Counted from the first letter of the stretch, positions 17,559 to 30,867 are shown. The stretch is 64,000 bases of DNA from Halomonadaceae bacterium (GCA_007692645.1 REBR01000184.1:1-64000), one strand, 5' to 3'. Notes: generated by a model from the sequence alone, not told the origin. Translations and numbers: made by a program.

Positions 17559-19769
17559 ATGGCCAGTAAAAGCAGTGAGGACAGCAGTGCCCGGGAAGTG
17601 ACGGGCAAGAACAATACCACTGCCCCCCCAAAACGCACACGAACTCCCCGCAAGCGCCCCCAGGGCGACAATCCACCGCTTTATCCCCGGGACCAGAAAC
17701 TGGAACCCTACATGTACTTCACGGAAAAGGATCTGGATCAGATACTGGAAAATCTGGACCAGTTGCGCAACTCCGTCTTCCCCCGGTTATTGGCTGATGG
17801 CCAGGCGGAAGATGCCAGCCAGCAGTTCTTCCCCTCCGTGTGTCTGATTGGCCTGGGTCGCTGTGGTTCCAACATCGCCCTGGATGTGGCTGGCCTGGTG
17901 CACAGCGCCCGTGCTTTCTATCTCAACGAGCTGGATAACGAAGAAAAACGTGCCCGGGAGAAAGAGGTGGGCCCCCTGCGCTGGATCCGTAACAGCCTGA
18001 ACCTGCCCACCGCCAATGCGGTCAAGCCGGTATTTCTGATCGAACCCATGGTGATGCTGGGGGATCTGGACAAGGACATTGAGGGGCGGATCCGCTTCTC
18101 CAACCGGGGTGGCAGCAGCAACTTCCTCAACGACTATAACAAGATGAAGATCATGGACCTGTCTGAGGTGCATGCCGGCGGTGCCGGTAACGCGCCGATA
18201 CTCGGGCAGTATCTGGCCAAGATCATTCTCAACAAAGATACCGGGCATTTCTCCAACAGCGACTGGAAGTTTATCCACTCCTATCTGATTGATTCCTGTG
18301 GCATCAAGGCCAACCAGTCACGGCTGTATTTCTATATCTTCAGTGCCGGCGGCGGTACCGGTTCGGGCATGGCCTCAGAGTTCGGCCTGGCTCAGCAGTA
18401 CGCCTATATGCGCAAGACCTTTGATCCCAAACTGGAGCAGCGGGACGAGGAAAATCACGACCATTCCTTTGTTTTTGAACCCATCTTTACCAGTGGTATC
18501 TGCATACTGCCGAATATTCAGGACAACCGGGTGGAGATGTCCGAGGCGTTGCACATTAATGCCGGGCGGCTGTTGTGCAAATACCTGTCGGAGGAGTGGG
18601 ATTTCTCTTACAACTTCGATGCAGAGGAAACCCGTGACGCCAACATGATGCAGCGCATCCGCCCCTGGAATGCCATGATGCTGATCTCCAACGACATCAT
18701 GCGCTATGCTGAGCAGACCGACGAGGGGGATATCCAGTCGGTGGATGTGAACGCCATGGAGAAGTACGCCAACCAGTACATCTCCCAGCAGATCTTCAAT
18801 ATTCTTACCGCCCAGGCGGTGACCACGGACTACGACGAGGACTACTTCCGCCGTGCCGGCGTGGATATCGGCGAAACCATTCGCCTGGATGCCAATGACC
18901 TGTTTATGAGCCTGGCCGGTCCGGTGGCAGTGGCCTATGCGGAATCTGTTGTAACCGATAATGAAAGGGGCAACGGTGCTGGCTCTGATCTGGAGCAGGC
19001 GATGCTGGATATCGATGACCTGTTTTTCCGCTCCATCGATTTACCCCACTTTAATAAGGTCACCCAGGCCATCGAGGGGGTCAGCCTGCTGCCGATCGAG
19101 TCGAGCCGTTACCGCCAGGTGTTGCGCCAGTACCGTGAGTCGGGCTTTGATGCCAGTGAGCTGCGGGAGCTGCATTTCTTCAAGAACTGCTCCTCTATTG
19201 TCTCCATTGTGTCCCTGCCCAAAGATTACAAGCTCTCTTACATGGACCTTAACCGGCTCAAGACCCATTTGAACGCCCTGTTCCCCAACACCACTCTCAA
19301 GCGTTATGCCCTGGTGATCGGCGCCTCAGCCAACCTCTCACTGACCACCCTGGTGGCCAAGAGCCCCTGCCTGAGTGACGATTTCCTGACCCTGATAGTG
19401 GCCTACATCAAGCGCTGCTTCGCCAACGACAGCTGCCGTTTCGATGACTCCCTGGACCGGGGCATGCTGGAATTTATCCGTTCGCCGGTGTTCGACGAGG
19501 ACAGAATCGATGAGATGCTGAACGAGTTCGAAAACCCGGCGAAAATCCTGGATACCAACTGGTACGCCATCAAGCCCATGTATGAGAAGAAATACCGGGA
19601 AATGTGCCACGACCAGGACAGCTTCGTTTCCATTAACGACATCCGCCTGACCCGTGACAGCGTCAAAAAAGCCATCCGCTACCTGCGGGAAATCTATCGC
19701 CATCGCATCAGCAAGACCCAGATGATCTCCCTGAACGGCGATCTGCCCGGGGAGCCTCCGGTGTCTTAG
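17559..19769 (+). CDS. Tubulin/FtsZ-superfamily protein (bacterial tubulin-like)
   Basis: VCLIGLGRCGSNIALDVAG (T1-like loop), FYIFSAGGGTGSGMASEFG (tubulin G-box GGGTGSG at 18342-18368), MLISNDIMRYAEQ (T6-like), IRLDANDLFMSLAGPVAVAYAES (T7-like). Confidence 0.82.
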   Translation: MASKSSEDSSAREVTGKNNTTAPPKRTRTPRKRPQGDNPPLYPRDQKLEPYMYFTEKDLDQILENLDQLRNSVFPRLLADGQAEDASQQFFPSVCLIGLGRCGSNIALDVAGLVHSARAFYLNELDNEEKRAREKEVGPLRWIRNSLNLPTANAVKPVFLIEPMVMLGDLDKDIEGRIRFSNRGGSSNFLNDYNKMKIMDLSEVHAGGAGNAPILGQYLAKIILNKDTGHFSNSDWKFIHSYLIDSCGIKANQSRLYFYIFSAGGGTGSGMASEFGLAQQYAYMRKTFDPKLEQRDEENHDHSFVFEPIFTSGICILPNIQDNRVEMSEALHINAGRLLCKYLSEEWDFSYNFDAEETRDANMMQRIRPWNAMMLISNDIMRYAEQTDEGDIQSVDVNAMEKYANQYISQQIFNILTAQAVTTDYDEDYFRRAGVDIGETIRLDANDLFMSLAGPVAVAYAESVVTDNERGNGAGSDLEQAMLDIDDLFFRSIDLPHFNKVTQAIEGVSLLPIESSRYRQVLRQYRESGFDASELRELHFFKNCSSIVSIVSLPKDYKLSYMDLNRLKTHLNALFPNTTLKRYALVIGASANLSLTTLVAKSPCLSDDFLTLIVAYIKRCFANDSCRFDDSLDRGMLEFIRSPVFDEDRIDEMLNEFENPAKILDTNWYAIKPMYEKKYREMCHDQDSFVSINDIRLTRDSVKKAIRYLREIYRHRISKTQMISLNGDLPGEPPVS

Positions 19770-19791
19770 CTCCCCATGCTCATGGCCATGA

Positions 19792-20130
19792 CCGCTCCTA
19801 CACCTGTGGGAGCGGCTATAGCCGCGATCAGTCTCCAGCCCCACGGAAGCCTGACCGGAGCCTCGGAGCCAGAGTTGCCCAATCGCGGCCATGGCCGCTC
19901 CCACACAGAACGCCACTCCGGGTGCTGACCCAACCTGTGGATGCTGATCCAACCTGTGGGAGCGGCTATAGCCGCGATCAATCTCCAGCCCCACTGATGC
20001 CTGGCCGGAGCCTCGGGGGTGGGAGTTGCCCAATCGCGGCCATGACCGCTCCTACACAGAGCGCCACTCCGGGTGCTGATTCAAGCTGTGGACACTGACC
20101 CAACCTGTGGGAGCGGCTATAGCCGCGATG
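19792..20130. repeat. REP/BIME array: ~150 bp unit in tandem with inverted REPs
   Basis: GTGGGAGCGGCTATAGCCGCGAT at ~19806, ~19956 and ~20107, alternating with opposite-strand ATCGCGGCCATG(G/A)CCGCTCC(C/T)ACAC and the conserved spacer CAGARCGCCACTCCGGGTGCTGA. Confidence 0.92.
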
Positions 20131-20150
20131 GCCCATCCACCCCTCCAGAC

Positions 20151-20618
20151 TCAAAACCAACACGCATCCCACAACCCATAATCCCCCACCGTTTCTGCCA
20201 GGCCCGCCCGAATCGGGTTCGCCACCACATAGCGCGCCACTACCCGCAAATCTTCATAGCGGCGTATCGCCCGGTCATGAAAACCAGGCTGCCAGATGTG
20301 GGTTCGGTGTAATTCAGGGTGCAGAACACGGAGTCTGCGAGTCACTCGTGCCTTGACCTTGCCAACAACCCGGTCCAATGAGGCGTATCCATTGAGTTGT
20401 ATGAGCCAGTGGATATGATCAGGCATCACCACAAAGCAAAGGGTTTCCGCGAGAGTCACCGTCTCCTGCAGGCTTTGGACCACGGCACGCCCGGATATCA
20501 GGGACTGGAAAAAGCATTGCCTGTTGGCGCAAGTTGCGGTTATCAGATAAATACGCCCCGCTTCGCTAACACGCCCGCGGCGGAGATGGTGACTGTGGGG
20601 TGGGTGAGCTCGTTCCAT
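20151..20618 (-). mobile_element. REP-associated tyrosine transposase (RAYT, Y1/HUH-type)
   Basis: RIYLITATCANRQCFF, FVVMPDHIHWLIQL (HUH-like HIH), WQPGFHDRAIR, YVVANPIRAGL; flanked by REPs. Confidence 0.92.
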
Positions 20619-20699
20619 GAGCTGTTTCCTGTGTAGAGAAATGAAAAGAAAGTTACCGCAGCCACTCCCAGACAAGACTCCAAACCGAATAACATTTCC

Positions 20700-20728
20700 A
20701 CCTGTGGGAGCGGCTATAGCCGCGATCA
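20700..20728 (+). repeat. Single REP on the 5' side of the RAYT gene
   Basis: CCTGTGGGAGCGGCTATAGCCGCGATCAG. Confidence 0.9.
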
Positions 20729-20738
20729 GTGAGCCGGA

Positions 20739-21026
20739 TCAGGTCATTTCAAACTGGGTGTCCAGTATCGGGGCATCGATACGCTCGAGGATTTCCTTTT
20801 CCACGGCCTGTAGCCTCTGTTGCAGGCGGGCAGGGGCGTGGCCGGTGGTGACGATGGTCCACACCGCCCGGTCCAGATCGTCATGGGCGTCGATTTCCGC
20901 CACCGCCAGGTCCGGCTGCTTGCCCCAGACTGAGCGCATGGCGCTGAAGGCGCTGCGCTTTTCCTTGAGGCTGTCGCAGCCATAGACCTGGAAGGTGAGG
21001 GTCATAATGGCAACGTAGGGGGTCAT
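20739..21026 (-). CDS. DUF503 (YlxP-like) family protein
   Basis: MTPYVAIMTLTFQVYGCDSLKEKRSAFSAMRSVWGKQPDLAVAEIDAHDDLDRAVWTIV. Confidence 0.75.
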   Translation of the reverse strand: MTPYVAIMTLTFQVYGCDSLKEKRSAFSAMRSVWGKQPDLAVAEIDAHDDLDRAVWTIVTTGHAPARLQQRLQAVEKEILERIDAPILDTQFEMT

Positions 21027-22738
21027 GGCAGAGAACCTTCGGTTTTCGGGCAGGCCCGGGCAATGATGGCAGCACAATCAATGCCGGCGGGGAGGCTGCC
21101 GTAGTTGAAGTTGGGGCGGCCATCCAGGCGTGCAGCACAGAAGGCATCCGCCATCAGCGGGCTGTCCCCCTGCAGCAGCAGGGCGCCTTGCAGGGCCAGG
21201 GCCATGCGTTCGGTCATGTTGCGGGCCCGGTACTGGATGTCGTCTTGACGGCGGAAGTCGGCCTGCAGTTGATCGCTGAAGGCATCAAAGCGCGGGTCCA
21301 GACCCCGGGCAAGGGCCAGCTCCCCAAAGAAGGCATCAAGAACTCCGGGCTCTTTGTGCATGGCCCGCAGCACATCCAGGCACTGTACATTGCCGCTGCC
21401 TTCCCAGATGGCGTTCACCGGGGATTCCCGGAACAGCCGGGGCATGATGCAGTCTTCCATCACGCCGCTACCGCCGATGCATTCCATGGCTTCATAGGCG
21501 TGCTGGGGGGCGCGTTTGCAGATCCAGTACTTGCCCACGGCGGTGGCAATGCGCAGCAGTTTACGGTCATGGTCGCTGTCCGGGTTGTCCAGAGCCCGGG
21601 CCATGCGCATGGTCAGCACAAGCGCCGCTTCACTCTCCAGGGCCAGGTCCGCCAGTACGTTCTGCATCAGGGGCTGCTCTGAAAGCTTGGCACCAAAGGC
21701 TTCACGGTGGCTGCAGTGGTGCAGGGCCTGGGCGGTGGCCTGGCGGATATTGGCGGAGGAGCCGATCATGCAGTCAAAGCGGGTCAGAGACACCATTTCG
21801 ATAATGGTGGGAACGCCCCGGCCTTCTTCGCCGATCAGCCAGGCGGTGGCGCCGCGCAGTTCGGTTTCACTGGAGGCGTTGGCCACATTGCCCATTTTGT
21901 TTTTCAGGCGCTGGATCTGTAACGGGTTCTTGCTGCCATCTTCCAGCCAGCGGGGCAGCAGGAAGCAGCTCAGGCCGCCGGGGGCCTGGGCCAGTACCAG
22001 AAAGGCATCGCACATGGGGGCAGAGACAAACCACTTGTGGCCCACCAGCTGGTAAGGCTGGCCGGGGCCGCCCTGGCCCTGGGGGGTGGCAATGGTGGAG
22101 TTGGCCCGTACATCGGAGCCCCCCTGTTTCTCGGTCATGGCCATGCCAATGGTAACGGCCTGCTTTTGCCCGTCCGGCAGGTTCCGTGGGTCATAGGCCC
22201 GGGTCATGATCTTTGGCAACCAGGTTTTCGCCAGTTCCGGTTGTTTGCTAATGGAGGGCACGGCGGCAAAGGTCATGGTGATGGGGCAGCAGTGGGCCGC
22301 TTCCACCTGGGTGTGCAGATAATACTGGGCAGCCCGTGCCACATGGGCGCCAGGTTTGGGATCGGTCCAGGGTCTGCTGTGCAGACCGGCTTCCAGGCCC
22401 AGTGTCATCAGCTCATGGTAAGCGGGGTGAAAACGCACCTCATCAATACGGTGCCCAAAGCGGTCATGGGTGTGCAGTTCGGGCTTGTGGGCATTGGCGG
22501 CAAAACCCAGCTCAATGATGTCTTCCCGGCCGGTGAGGGCGCCATAATCCTTCAGGGCATTCTGTGCCCAGGCTGCCCCTTCCCTGGCCACTGCTTCCTG
22601 AAGCGCCCGGTCCTGCAGGAAACTGTTATAATTCACCAGGGCCGGTGGCTGGTTGATCACCTCATGGGTGATTGCCAGATAAGTGGCATCTGAAGTCTGC
22701 GGTGGTTGTGCGGGGGTGCGGTTGGCGCTTGCGTTCAT
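21023..22738 (-). CDS. Acyl-CoA dehydrogenase, AidB-like subfamily
   Basis: AMTEKQGGSDVRANST, GHKWFVSAPMCDAFLVLAQ, YEAMECIGGSGVMEDCIMPRLFRESPVNAIWEGSGNVQCLDVLR. Confidence 0.9.
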   Translation of the reverse strand: MNASANRTPAQPPQTSDATYLAITHEVINQPPALVNYNSFLQDRALQEAVAREGAAWAQNALKDYGALTGREDIIELGFAANAHKPELHTHDRFGHRIDEVRFHPAYHELMTLGLEAGLHSRPWTDPKPGAHVARAAQYYLHTQVEAAHCCPITMTFAAVPSISKQPELAKTWLPKIMTRAYDPRNLPDGQKQAVTIGMAMTEKQGGSDVRANSTIATPQGQGGPGQPYQLVGHKWFVSAPMCDAFLVLAQAPGGLSCFLLPRWLEDGSKNPLQIQRLKNKMGNVANASSETELRGATAWLIGEEGRGVPTIIEMVSLTRFDCMIGSSANIRQATAQALHHCSHREAFGAKLSEQPLMQNVLADLALESEAALVLTMRMARALDNPDSDHDRKLLRIATAVGKYWICKRAPQHAYEAMECIGGSGVMEDCIMPRLFRESPVNAIWEGSGNVQCLDVLRAMHKEPGVLDAFFGELALARGLDPRFDAFSDQLQADFRRQDDIQYRARNMTERMALALQGALLLQGDSPLMADAFCAARLDGRPNFNYGSLPAGIDCAAIIARACPKTEGSLP

Positions 22739-22742
22739 GGTA

Positions 22743-23363
22743 TTACCCTCCCAGGGGCTGTACGGCGTGAAGACAGAATTGCACAATGTCTTCAATCAAT
22801 TGACTGGCAGCGTCCTGGCTCAGATCGGCAGCTGCCGGGGACAGGGGGCCCACCAGCGACTCGGCGATGGCCCCCACCAGTGCAGCACTGGCCAGGCGTG
22901 GGTTTTGTGGGGCAAATTCGCCGTTGGCGATGCCCTGCTCCAGGGCACTCTGGAAATGCCGGGCATAGGCTTCCCGGTAGCGCAGCCGCTCTTCATCCAC
23001 CAGTGGGTCAACCGGTTCGGCAATCAGGGCCCAGGCCAGATTAGGTGCCCTCAGGGCCCGTTGGGCAAACACCCGCAGTGCTTCCTGCAGTGCCTGTTGC
23101 CGGCTGCCGGGTTGCTCCAGGGCTTCGGCGACCCGCTGCACTTCCCGCTGGGTGGCGTTGCGGAACAGCTCGGCAAACAGTTCACTTTTACCGTCAAAGT
23201 GGCGGTATACCGAGCCGATAGCGACCCCCGCATCTCCGGCAATGCCTGCCACCGAGGCATTGCGGAACCCCCCCGTGGCGACCCGCTCATGGGTGACCGC
23301 CAGAATACGCTGGCGGGTGGCGGCTTTTCGTTCCCGCATGCGGGGGGTTTCGCGATAGGCCAT
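22743..23363 (-). CDS. TetR-family transcriptional regulator
   Basis: RQRILAVTHERVATGGFRNASVAGIAGDAGVAIGSVYRHFDGKSELFAELF HTH. Confidence 0.9.
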   Translation of the reverse strand: MAYRETPRMRERKAATRQRILAVTHERVATGGFRNASVAGIAGDAGVAIGSVYRHFDGKSELFAELFRNATQREVQRVAEALEQPGSRQQALQEALRVFAQRALRAPNLAWALIAEPVDPLVDEERLRYREAYARHFQSALEQGIANGEFAPQNPRLASAALVGAIAESLVGPLSPAAADLSQDAASQLIEDIVQFCLHAVQPLGG

Positions 23364-23495
23364 TTACAGGCATCCGGTGGTTGTAGTGAGATTGAATAAA
23401 TTGAATCATTATTCACTCTTTAGGTCAATGCAAAGATCCGGTAGTGAATTAGAAATTTGTCACCCGTCTGTTACCTGCCTTTGCTAATCTGATAA

Positions 23496-26688
<3,193 letters not shown>

Positions 26689-26694
26689 TCCTTG

Positions 26695-27849
26695 ATGCGT
26701 GCCCTGCCACGACTCTTGTTGCTGTGTTCTTTGCTGCTGCTGCCAGTGCTGCTGGCCGCGCCCTGGGTAACCGGCCGGTTGGCGGAACAGGTGTACTGGC
26801 AGACCCTGGAGGGCCTGCGGGAGCAGCCAGGGGTGACTGTTCTGGGAGAGGGGGGTTACCAACGCCGCTATGGCCAGGGGGAGGGCATTACCCGGGTTTC
26901 CCTGGCGGCTGGTGACGGGCGCCCGGCTATGACCCTGCAGCTGACCACGGATGTGGAGCACCGCCTGACCGGGGTGCGCAGCCGTACCCGGGTCAGTGGC
27001 AACAGTGGCCTGTTCCCCGGGGGAGAGCCGCAGCTGCAGCTGCGTGCAGGCCTTACCGGGGGCCTGCAGGGGGCGTTCAGTGTGCCTGCCATGCATTGGC
27101 CCGGCGCCGGGGGCAAAGGGCTGCAACTGCAGGGCTTTGACGGCATCCTGGCCTGGCGCCCCGGGCGCCAGCTGAACCTGACCAGCACCTGGGAGGCGCT
27201 GTCCCGGGGTGGCCAGGAAACCCCGGACTGGGCCCTGACAAAGGGGGAGTTCAGCCTGATTGGCAGCGCCAGCCGTGAACAGCTCAATGCCAGTCTGACC
27301 CTGACGGCAGACACCCTGCAGGTGCAGGGCAACCCCCTGGGTGAGCAGCGCTTTAAAGGCCAGATAGCCGATTTCCACGGCCCCAGTGTGGTGGGTATTG
27401 TCAGTGCCCTGGAGGCTCTCTATGGCCAGCGGCAATACCTGACCTTAAGCGCCGAGGCCCAGGAACAGCGCCTGGCGTTCAACCAACTATCGGATCATTT
27501 ACAGGCCTTGTCTGTTCACGGGGGTGAGCTGACACTGTCTCTGGACAGTGGCGGTGAAGGGTTGGGGTCATTGGATGGGCACCTGCGCTTGACCTATCCG
27601 GCCCTGCCAGACCCTTACCGGCAGCTGCCGGTCAGTCTGCTGCAGCACGCCCAGGGGGAGACCCATGTGCGTCTGGACCGGGCCTATGGCGAGGGTATGC
27701 CAGCCGGGATGCAACCCCTGTTAAGTCATTGGCAGGACAAAAACTGGCTAAAGCCGCACCTTCAGGGACTGGTGTTCAGCGCCCGGCTCAAAGAGCGGGT
27801 GTTGTTGCTGGAAGATGGCCGGGAAATCAAACTGCCACCGCTGCTGTAA
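26695..27849 (+). CDS. DUF945 (YdgA-like) family protein
   Basis: N-terminal hydrophobic segment and long beta-rich repeat-type protein typical of YdgA/DUF945. Confidence 0.65.
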   Translation: MRALPRLLLLCSLLLLPVLLAAPWVTGRLAEQVYWQTLEGLREQPGVTVLGEGGYQRRYGQGEGITRVSLAAGDGRPAMTLQLTTDVEHRLTGVRSRTRVSGNSGLFPGGEPQLQLRAGLTGGLQGAFSVPAMHWPGAGGKGLQLQGFDGILAWRPGRQLNLTSTWEALSRGGQETPDWALTKGEFSLIGSASREQLNASLTLTADTLQVQGNPLGEQRFKGQIADFHGPSVVGIVSALEALYGQRQYLTLSAEAQEQRLAFNQLSDHLQALSVHGGELTLSLDSGGEGLGSLDGHLRLTYPALPDPYRQLPVSLLQHAQGETHVRLDRAYGEGMPAGMQPLLSHWQDKNWLKPHLQGLVFSARLKERVLLLEDGREIKLPPLL

Positions 27850-27853
27850 CGGT

Positions 27854-28366
27854 TTATTCAACAGTCCCGGTGCCCAGTGCCTGTAGTTCCTGCTGACGCT
27901 GCTGGCTCTGGTTTTTTAACGCCTCCAGCTCTTCACTGTAGAGTTCCAGCCAGTCCCGGGAGCCCTGGACCATGCGGGACAGTTCCCCCATGCCCTGTTC
28001 CAGGGTCTCGAGGAACTGCTGAAAGCTGTGTTCCTGGTCGTTCAGCCGGGCCAGCAAGGCCGGTGGAATAGCTGCCGGTGGAGGTGTGGCTTCCAGTATG
28101 GCCAGGCGCTCCATCAGTTGTGCCTGTTGCAGTTCACTCTGGCGCAGCCGGGCCTCCATTGTGGCTGAAGGCTGGACCTGGCGGGTCTTTTCCACCAGCG
28201 TCTCAGGTTTGCCCCCAGAGGGGGACAGCAAAAGGGTCACGACAATGGAGACGGCAATCAGGGCCACCAGGCCCCCGCCACACAGCAGCCATTGTATGGG
28301 CGTCAGCAGAGGGGCTTTGCTGTCAGTTTCCAGGGGCGGAGTCTCTGTGGGTTTGTTCTCAGTCAT
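27854..28366 (-). CDS. Single-TM coiled-coil protein of unknown function
   Basis: TM segment QWLLCGGGLVALIAVSIVVTLLLS followed by Glu/Gln-rich helix. Confidence 0.5.
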   Translation of the reverse strand: MTENKPTETPPLETDSKAPLLTPIQWLLCGGGLVALIAVSIVVTLLLSPSGGKPETLVEKTRQVQPSATMEARLRQSELQQAQLMERLAILEATPPPAAIPPALLARLNDQEHSFQQFLETLEQGMGELSRMVQGSRDWLELYSEELEALKNQSQQRQQELQALGTGTVE

Positions 28367-28442
28367 GGGCCAGGCACCAGTAAATCAGGCTAATGCAGCC
28401 AGAGTTAATAAAGTAACAGGTGCCAGGGGGGGTTGTCCGCCG

Positions 28443-30122
28443 CTATTTACTGCGGGCGCTGCCCGACCCCCGGGGATCGCTGGCCGCTTCCGTCAGGCCA
28501 TGGGCACCGATGCGTATTACCTGCATATTACCGTAGCGGCGGCCCAGGTCGTCCAGGCTGTGGCCCATGGCCTTCAGTGCCTGCCGGGTTTCAGGGGGAA
28601 AGGTGTCTGGTTCATGCTGGATCTGGTCGGGTAAATACTGGTGGTGAAAGCGGGGCTGGCTCACCAGGGTTTCCGGGTCCATGCCCTCCAGGGCGTGGAG
28701 CAGGCCGAGGAAGTTCATGGTGATAATGCGGCTGCCACCAGGAGTCCCCAGCAGCCAGGTATGTTCCGGGGTAGTCATGATGATGGGGCTCATGCTGGAC
28801 AGGGGGCGTTTGCCCGCCTCAACCCGATTGGCAGCACCACCCACCAGGCCATAGGCGTTGGGCTCTCCGGGCTTGATGCTGAAATCATCCATTTCATTGT
28901 TCAGCAGCACCCCGGTGGCGGCAGAGGTAATGCCGGAGCCGAAGGGGTAATTGATACTCAGGGTGGCAGACACCTGATTGCCATCAGCGTCCACCACCGA
29001 CAGGTGAGTGGTGTGGGGTCCCTGGTCTTCCAGCCCGTACAGGGTATCGCTGACGGTGGCCCGGTCCGGGTCGATGCTGTCAGCTTGCTGGCGTAAGTAG
29101 TCAGGATTCAGCAATTGCACCAGGGGAATCTCGGTAAAATCCGGGTCCCCCAGGTAAAAAGCCCGGTCATGGTAGGCCCGGCGCATGATCTCCGCCAGAT
29201 GGTGAGTGCGCTCCGGGGCATCCACCGGTGCCGGGCGTATTTCCAGCATGGTAAACATCTGGGTCAGGGCGACCCCGCCGGAGGAGGGGGCCGGGGCGGT
29301 CAGGATTTCTGCGTCCCCAAACACAATGCGGGCGGGGGCGCGCTCAATCAGGGCGTAATCCGCCAGGTCTTCCAGAGTCCAGATGCCCCCTGCCGTTTGC
29401 ACATCCGCCACCAGGGCCTGGGCCAGCTGACCCCTATAAAAGCCGTCATGGCCCTTTGCGGCCAGGGTTTCCAGGGTGGTGGCCAGCGCCGGTTGGCGAA
29501 TCAGGGTGCCGGGCTCCGGTGCCTGGTCAGAACCGGCCAGAAACACCGACCGGGTGGTGTCATCCGCCGCCATGATTTCGGCGCGCCAGCCAGCCAGGCG
29601 CTGGTAACGCTCATTCACGGTAAAGCCTTGCCGGGCGATGGTAATGGCCGCCGCCAGGCTCTCTGCCAGTGGTACCTGCCCGTAAGTCTTGCTGATGTGG
29701 GCCAAAGCCGCAGGCTGACCGGGAATGGCCGCGGCCAGGGGGCCGTTCAGGGAGGGCCGGCCTTCCAGCACTTCACCATTGTCATCCAGATACATATCCG
29801 GGTGGGCCTTGCCGGGGGCGGTTTCCCGGGCATCAATCACCCGGGCCTGCCCATGGGCATCCCGCAGTAACCAGAAGCCACCGCCCCCCAGTCCGGCACT
29901 GTAGGGCTCCGCTACCCCCAGCACTGCCGCCGCTGCGACTGCCCCATCGAAGGCGTTGCCGCCGTTGGCCATTACCGCCATGGCAGCGTCTGTGGCCAGG
30001 GGGTGGGCCGTGGCGGCCGCCGCCTGAGCGCTGCTGTGGGGTGCCTGTGGGTCATCAGCGCCAGCCGGGAGTAGCTGGCAGCCGGACAACAGCAGCAATA
30101 AAGGAAGCAGTCGAAGCAGCAT
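28443..30122 (-). CDS. ggt: Gamma-glutamyltransferase
   Basis: THLSVVDADGNQVSATLSINYPFGSGITSAATGVLLNNEMDDFS autoprocessing-Thr region; lipoprotein-like N-terminus LLLLSGCQ. Confidence 0.93.
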   Translation of the reverse strand: MLLRLLPLLLLLSGCQLLPAGADDPQAPHSSAQAAAATAHPLATDAAMAVMANGGNAFDGAVAAAAVLGVAEPYSAGLGGGGFWLLRDAHGQARVIDARETAPGKAHPDMYLDDNGEVLEGRPSLNGPLAAAIPGQPAALAHISKTYGQVPLAESLAAAITIARQGFTVNERYQRLAGWRAEIMAADDTTRSVFLAGSDQAPEPGTLIRQPALATTLETLAAKGHDGFYRGQLAQALVADVQTAGGIWTLEDLADYALIERAPARIVFGDAEILTAPAPSSGGVALTQMFTMLEIRPAPVDAPERTHHLAEIMRRAYHDRAFYLGDPDFTEIPLVQLLNPDYLRQQADSIDPDRATVSDTLYGLEDQGPHTTHLSVVDADGNQVSATLSINYPFGSGITSAATGVLLNNEMDDFSIKPGEPNAYGLVGGAANRVEAGKRPLSSMSPIIMTTPEHTWLLGTPGGSRIITMNFLGLLHALEGMDPETLVSQPRFHHQYLPDQIQHEPDTFPPETRQALKAMGHSLDDLGRRYGNMQVIRIGAHGLTEAASDPRGSGSARSK

Positions 30123-30131
30123 GGGCTGGCC

Positions 30132-30647
<516 letters not shown>

Positions 30648-30867
30648 CTACAGGAGAGCCATGGGTGAATGGTAAACAATGCCTGGCTTTGCCTCAAATG
30701 CCACTGCATTCAGGTGGCCAACAGCGGACGTTAAAAGTGACAGAAAGGCGGCAGAAGCATGTAAGTGAATACTGATGGCTTAGACCAATGTCTAAGGCGC
30801 TTTTCCTCGCGTTTCAATGACACTGAACTAGAGTGACGGGACGATAAAGCCTTTTGGGAATTCGATT

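Noticed and set aside
17559-19769. Plasmid/phage TubZ or PhuZ
   Set aside because: There is no TubR/centromere or phage genes nearby, and the protein is much larger than TubZ/PhuZ.
19792-20130. CRISPR-like spaced repeats
   Set aside because: The repeats are palindromic REPs in alternating orientation with conserved spacers next to a RAYT; no cas genes are present.
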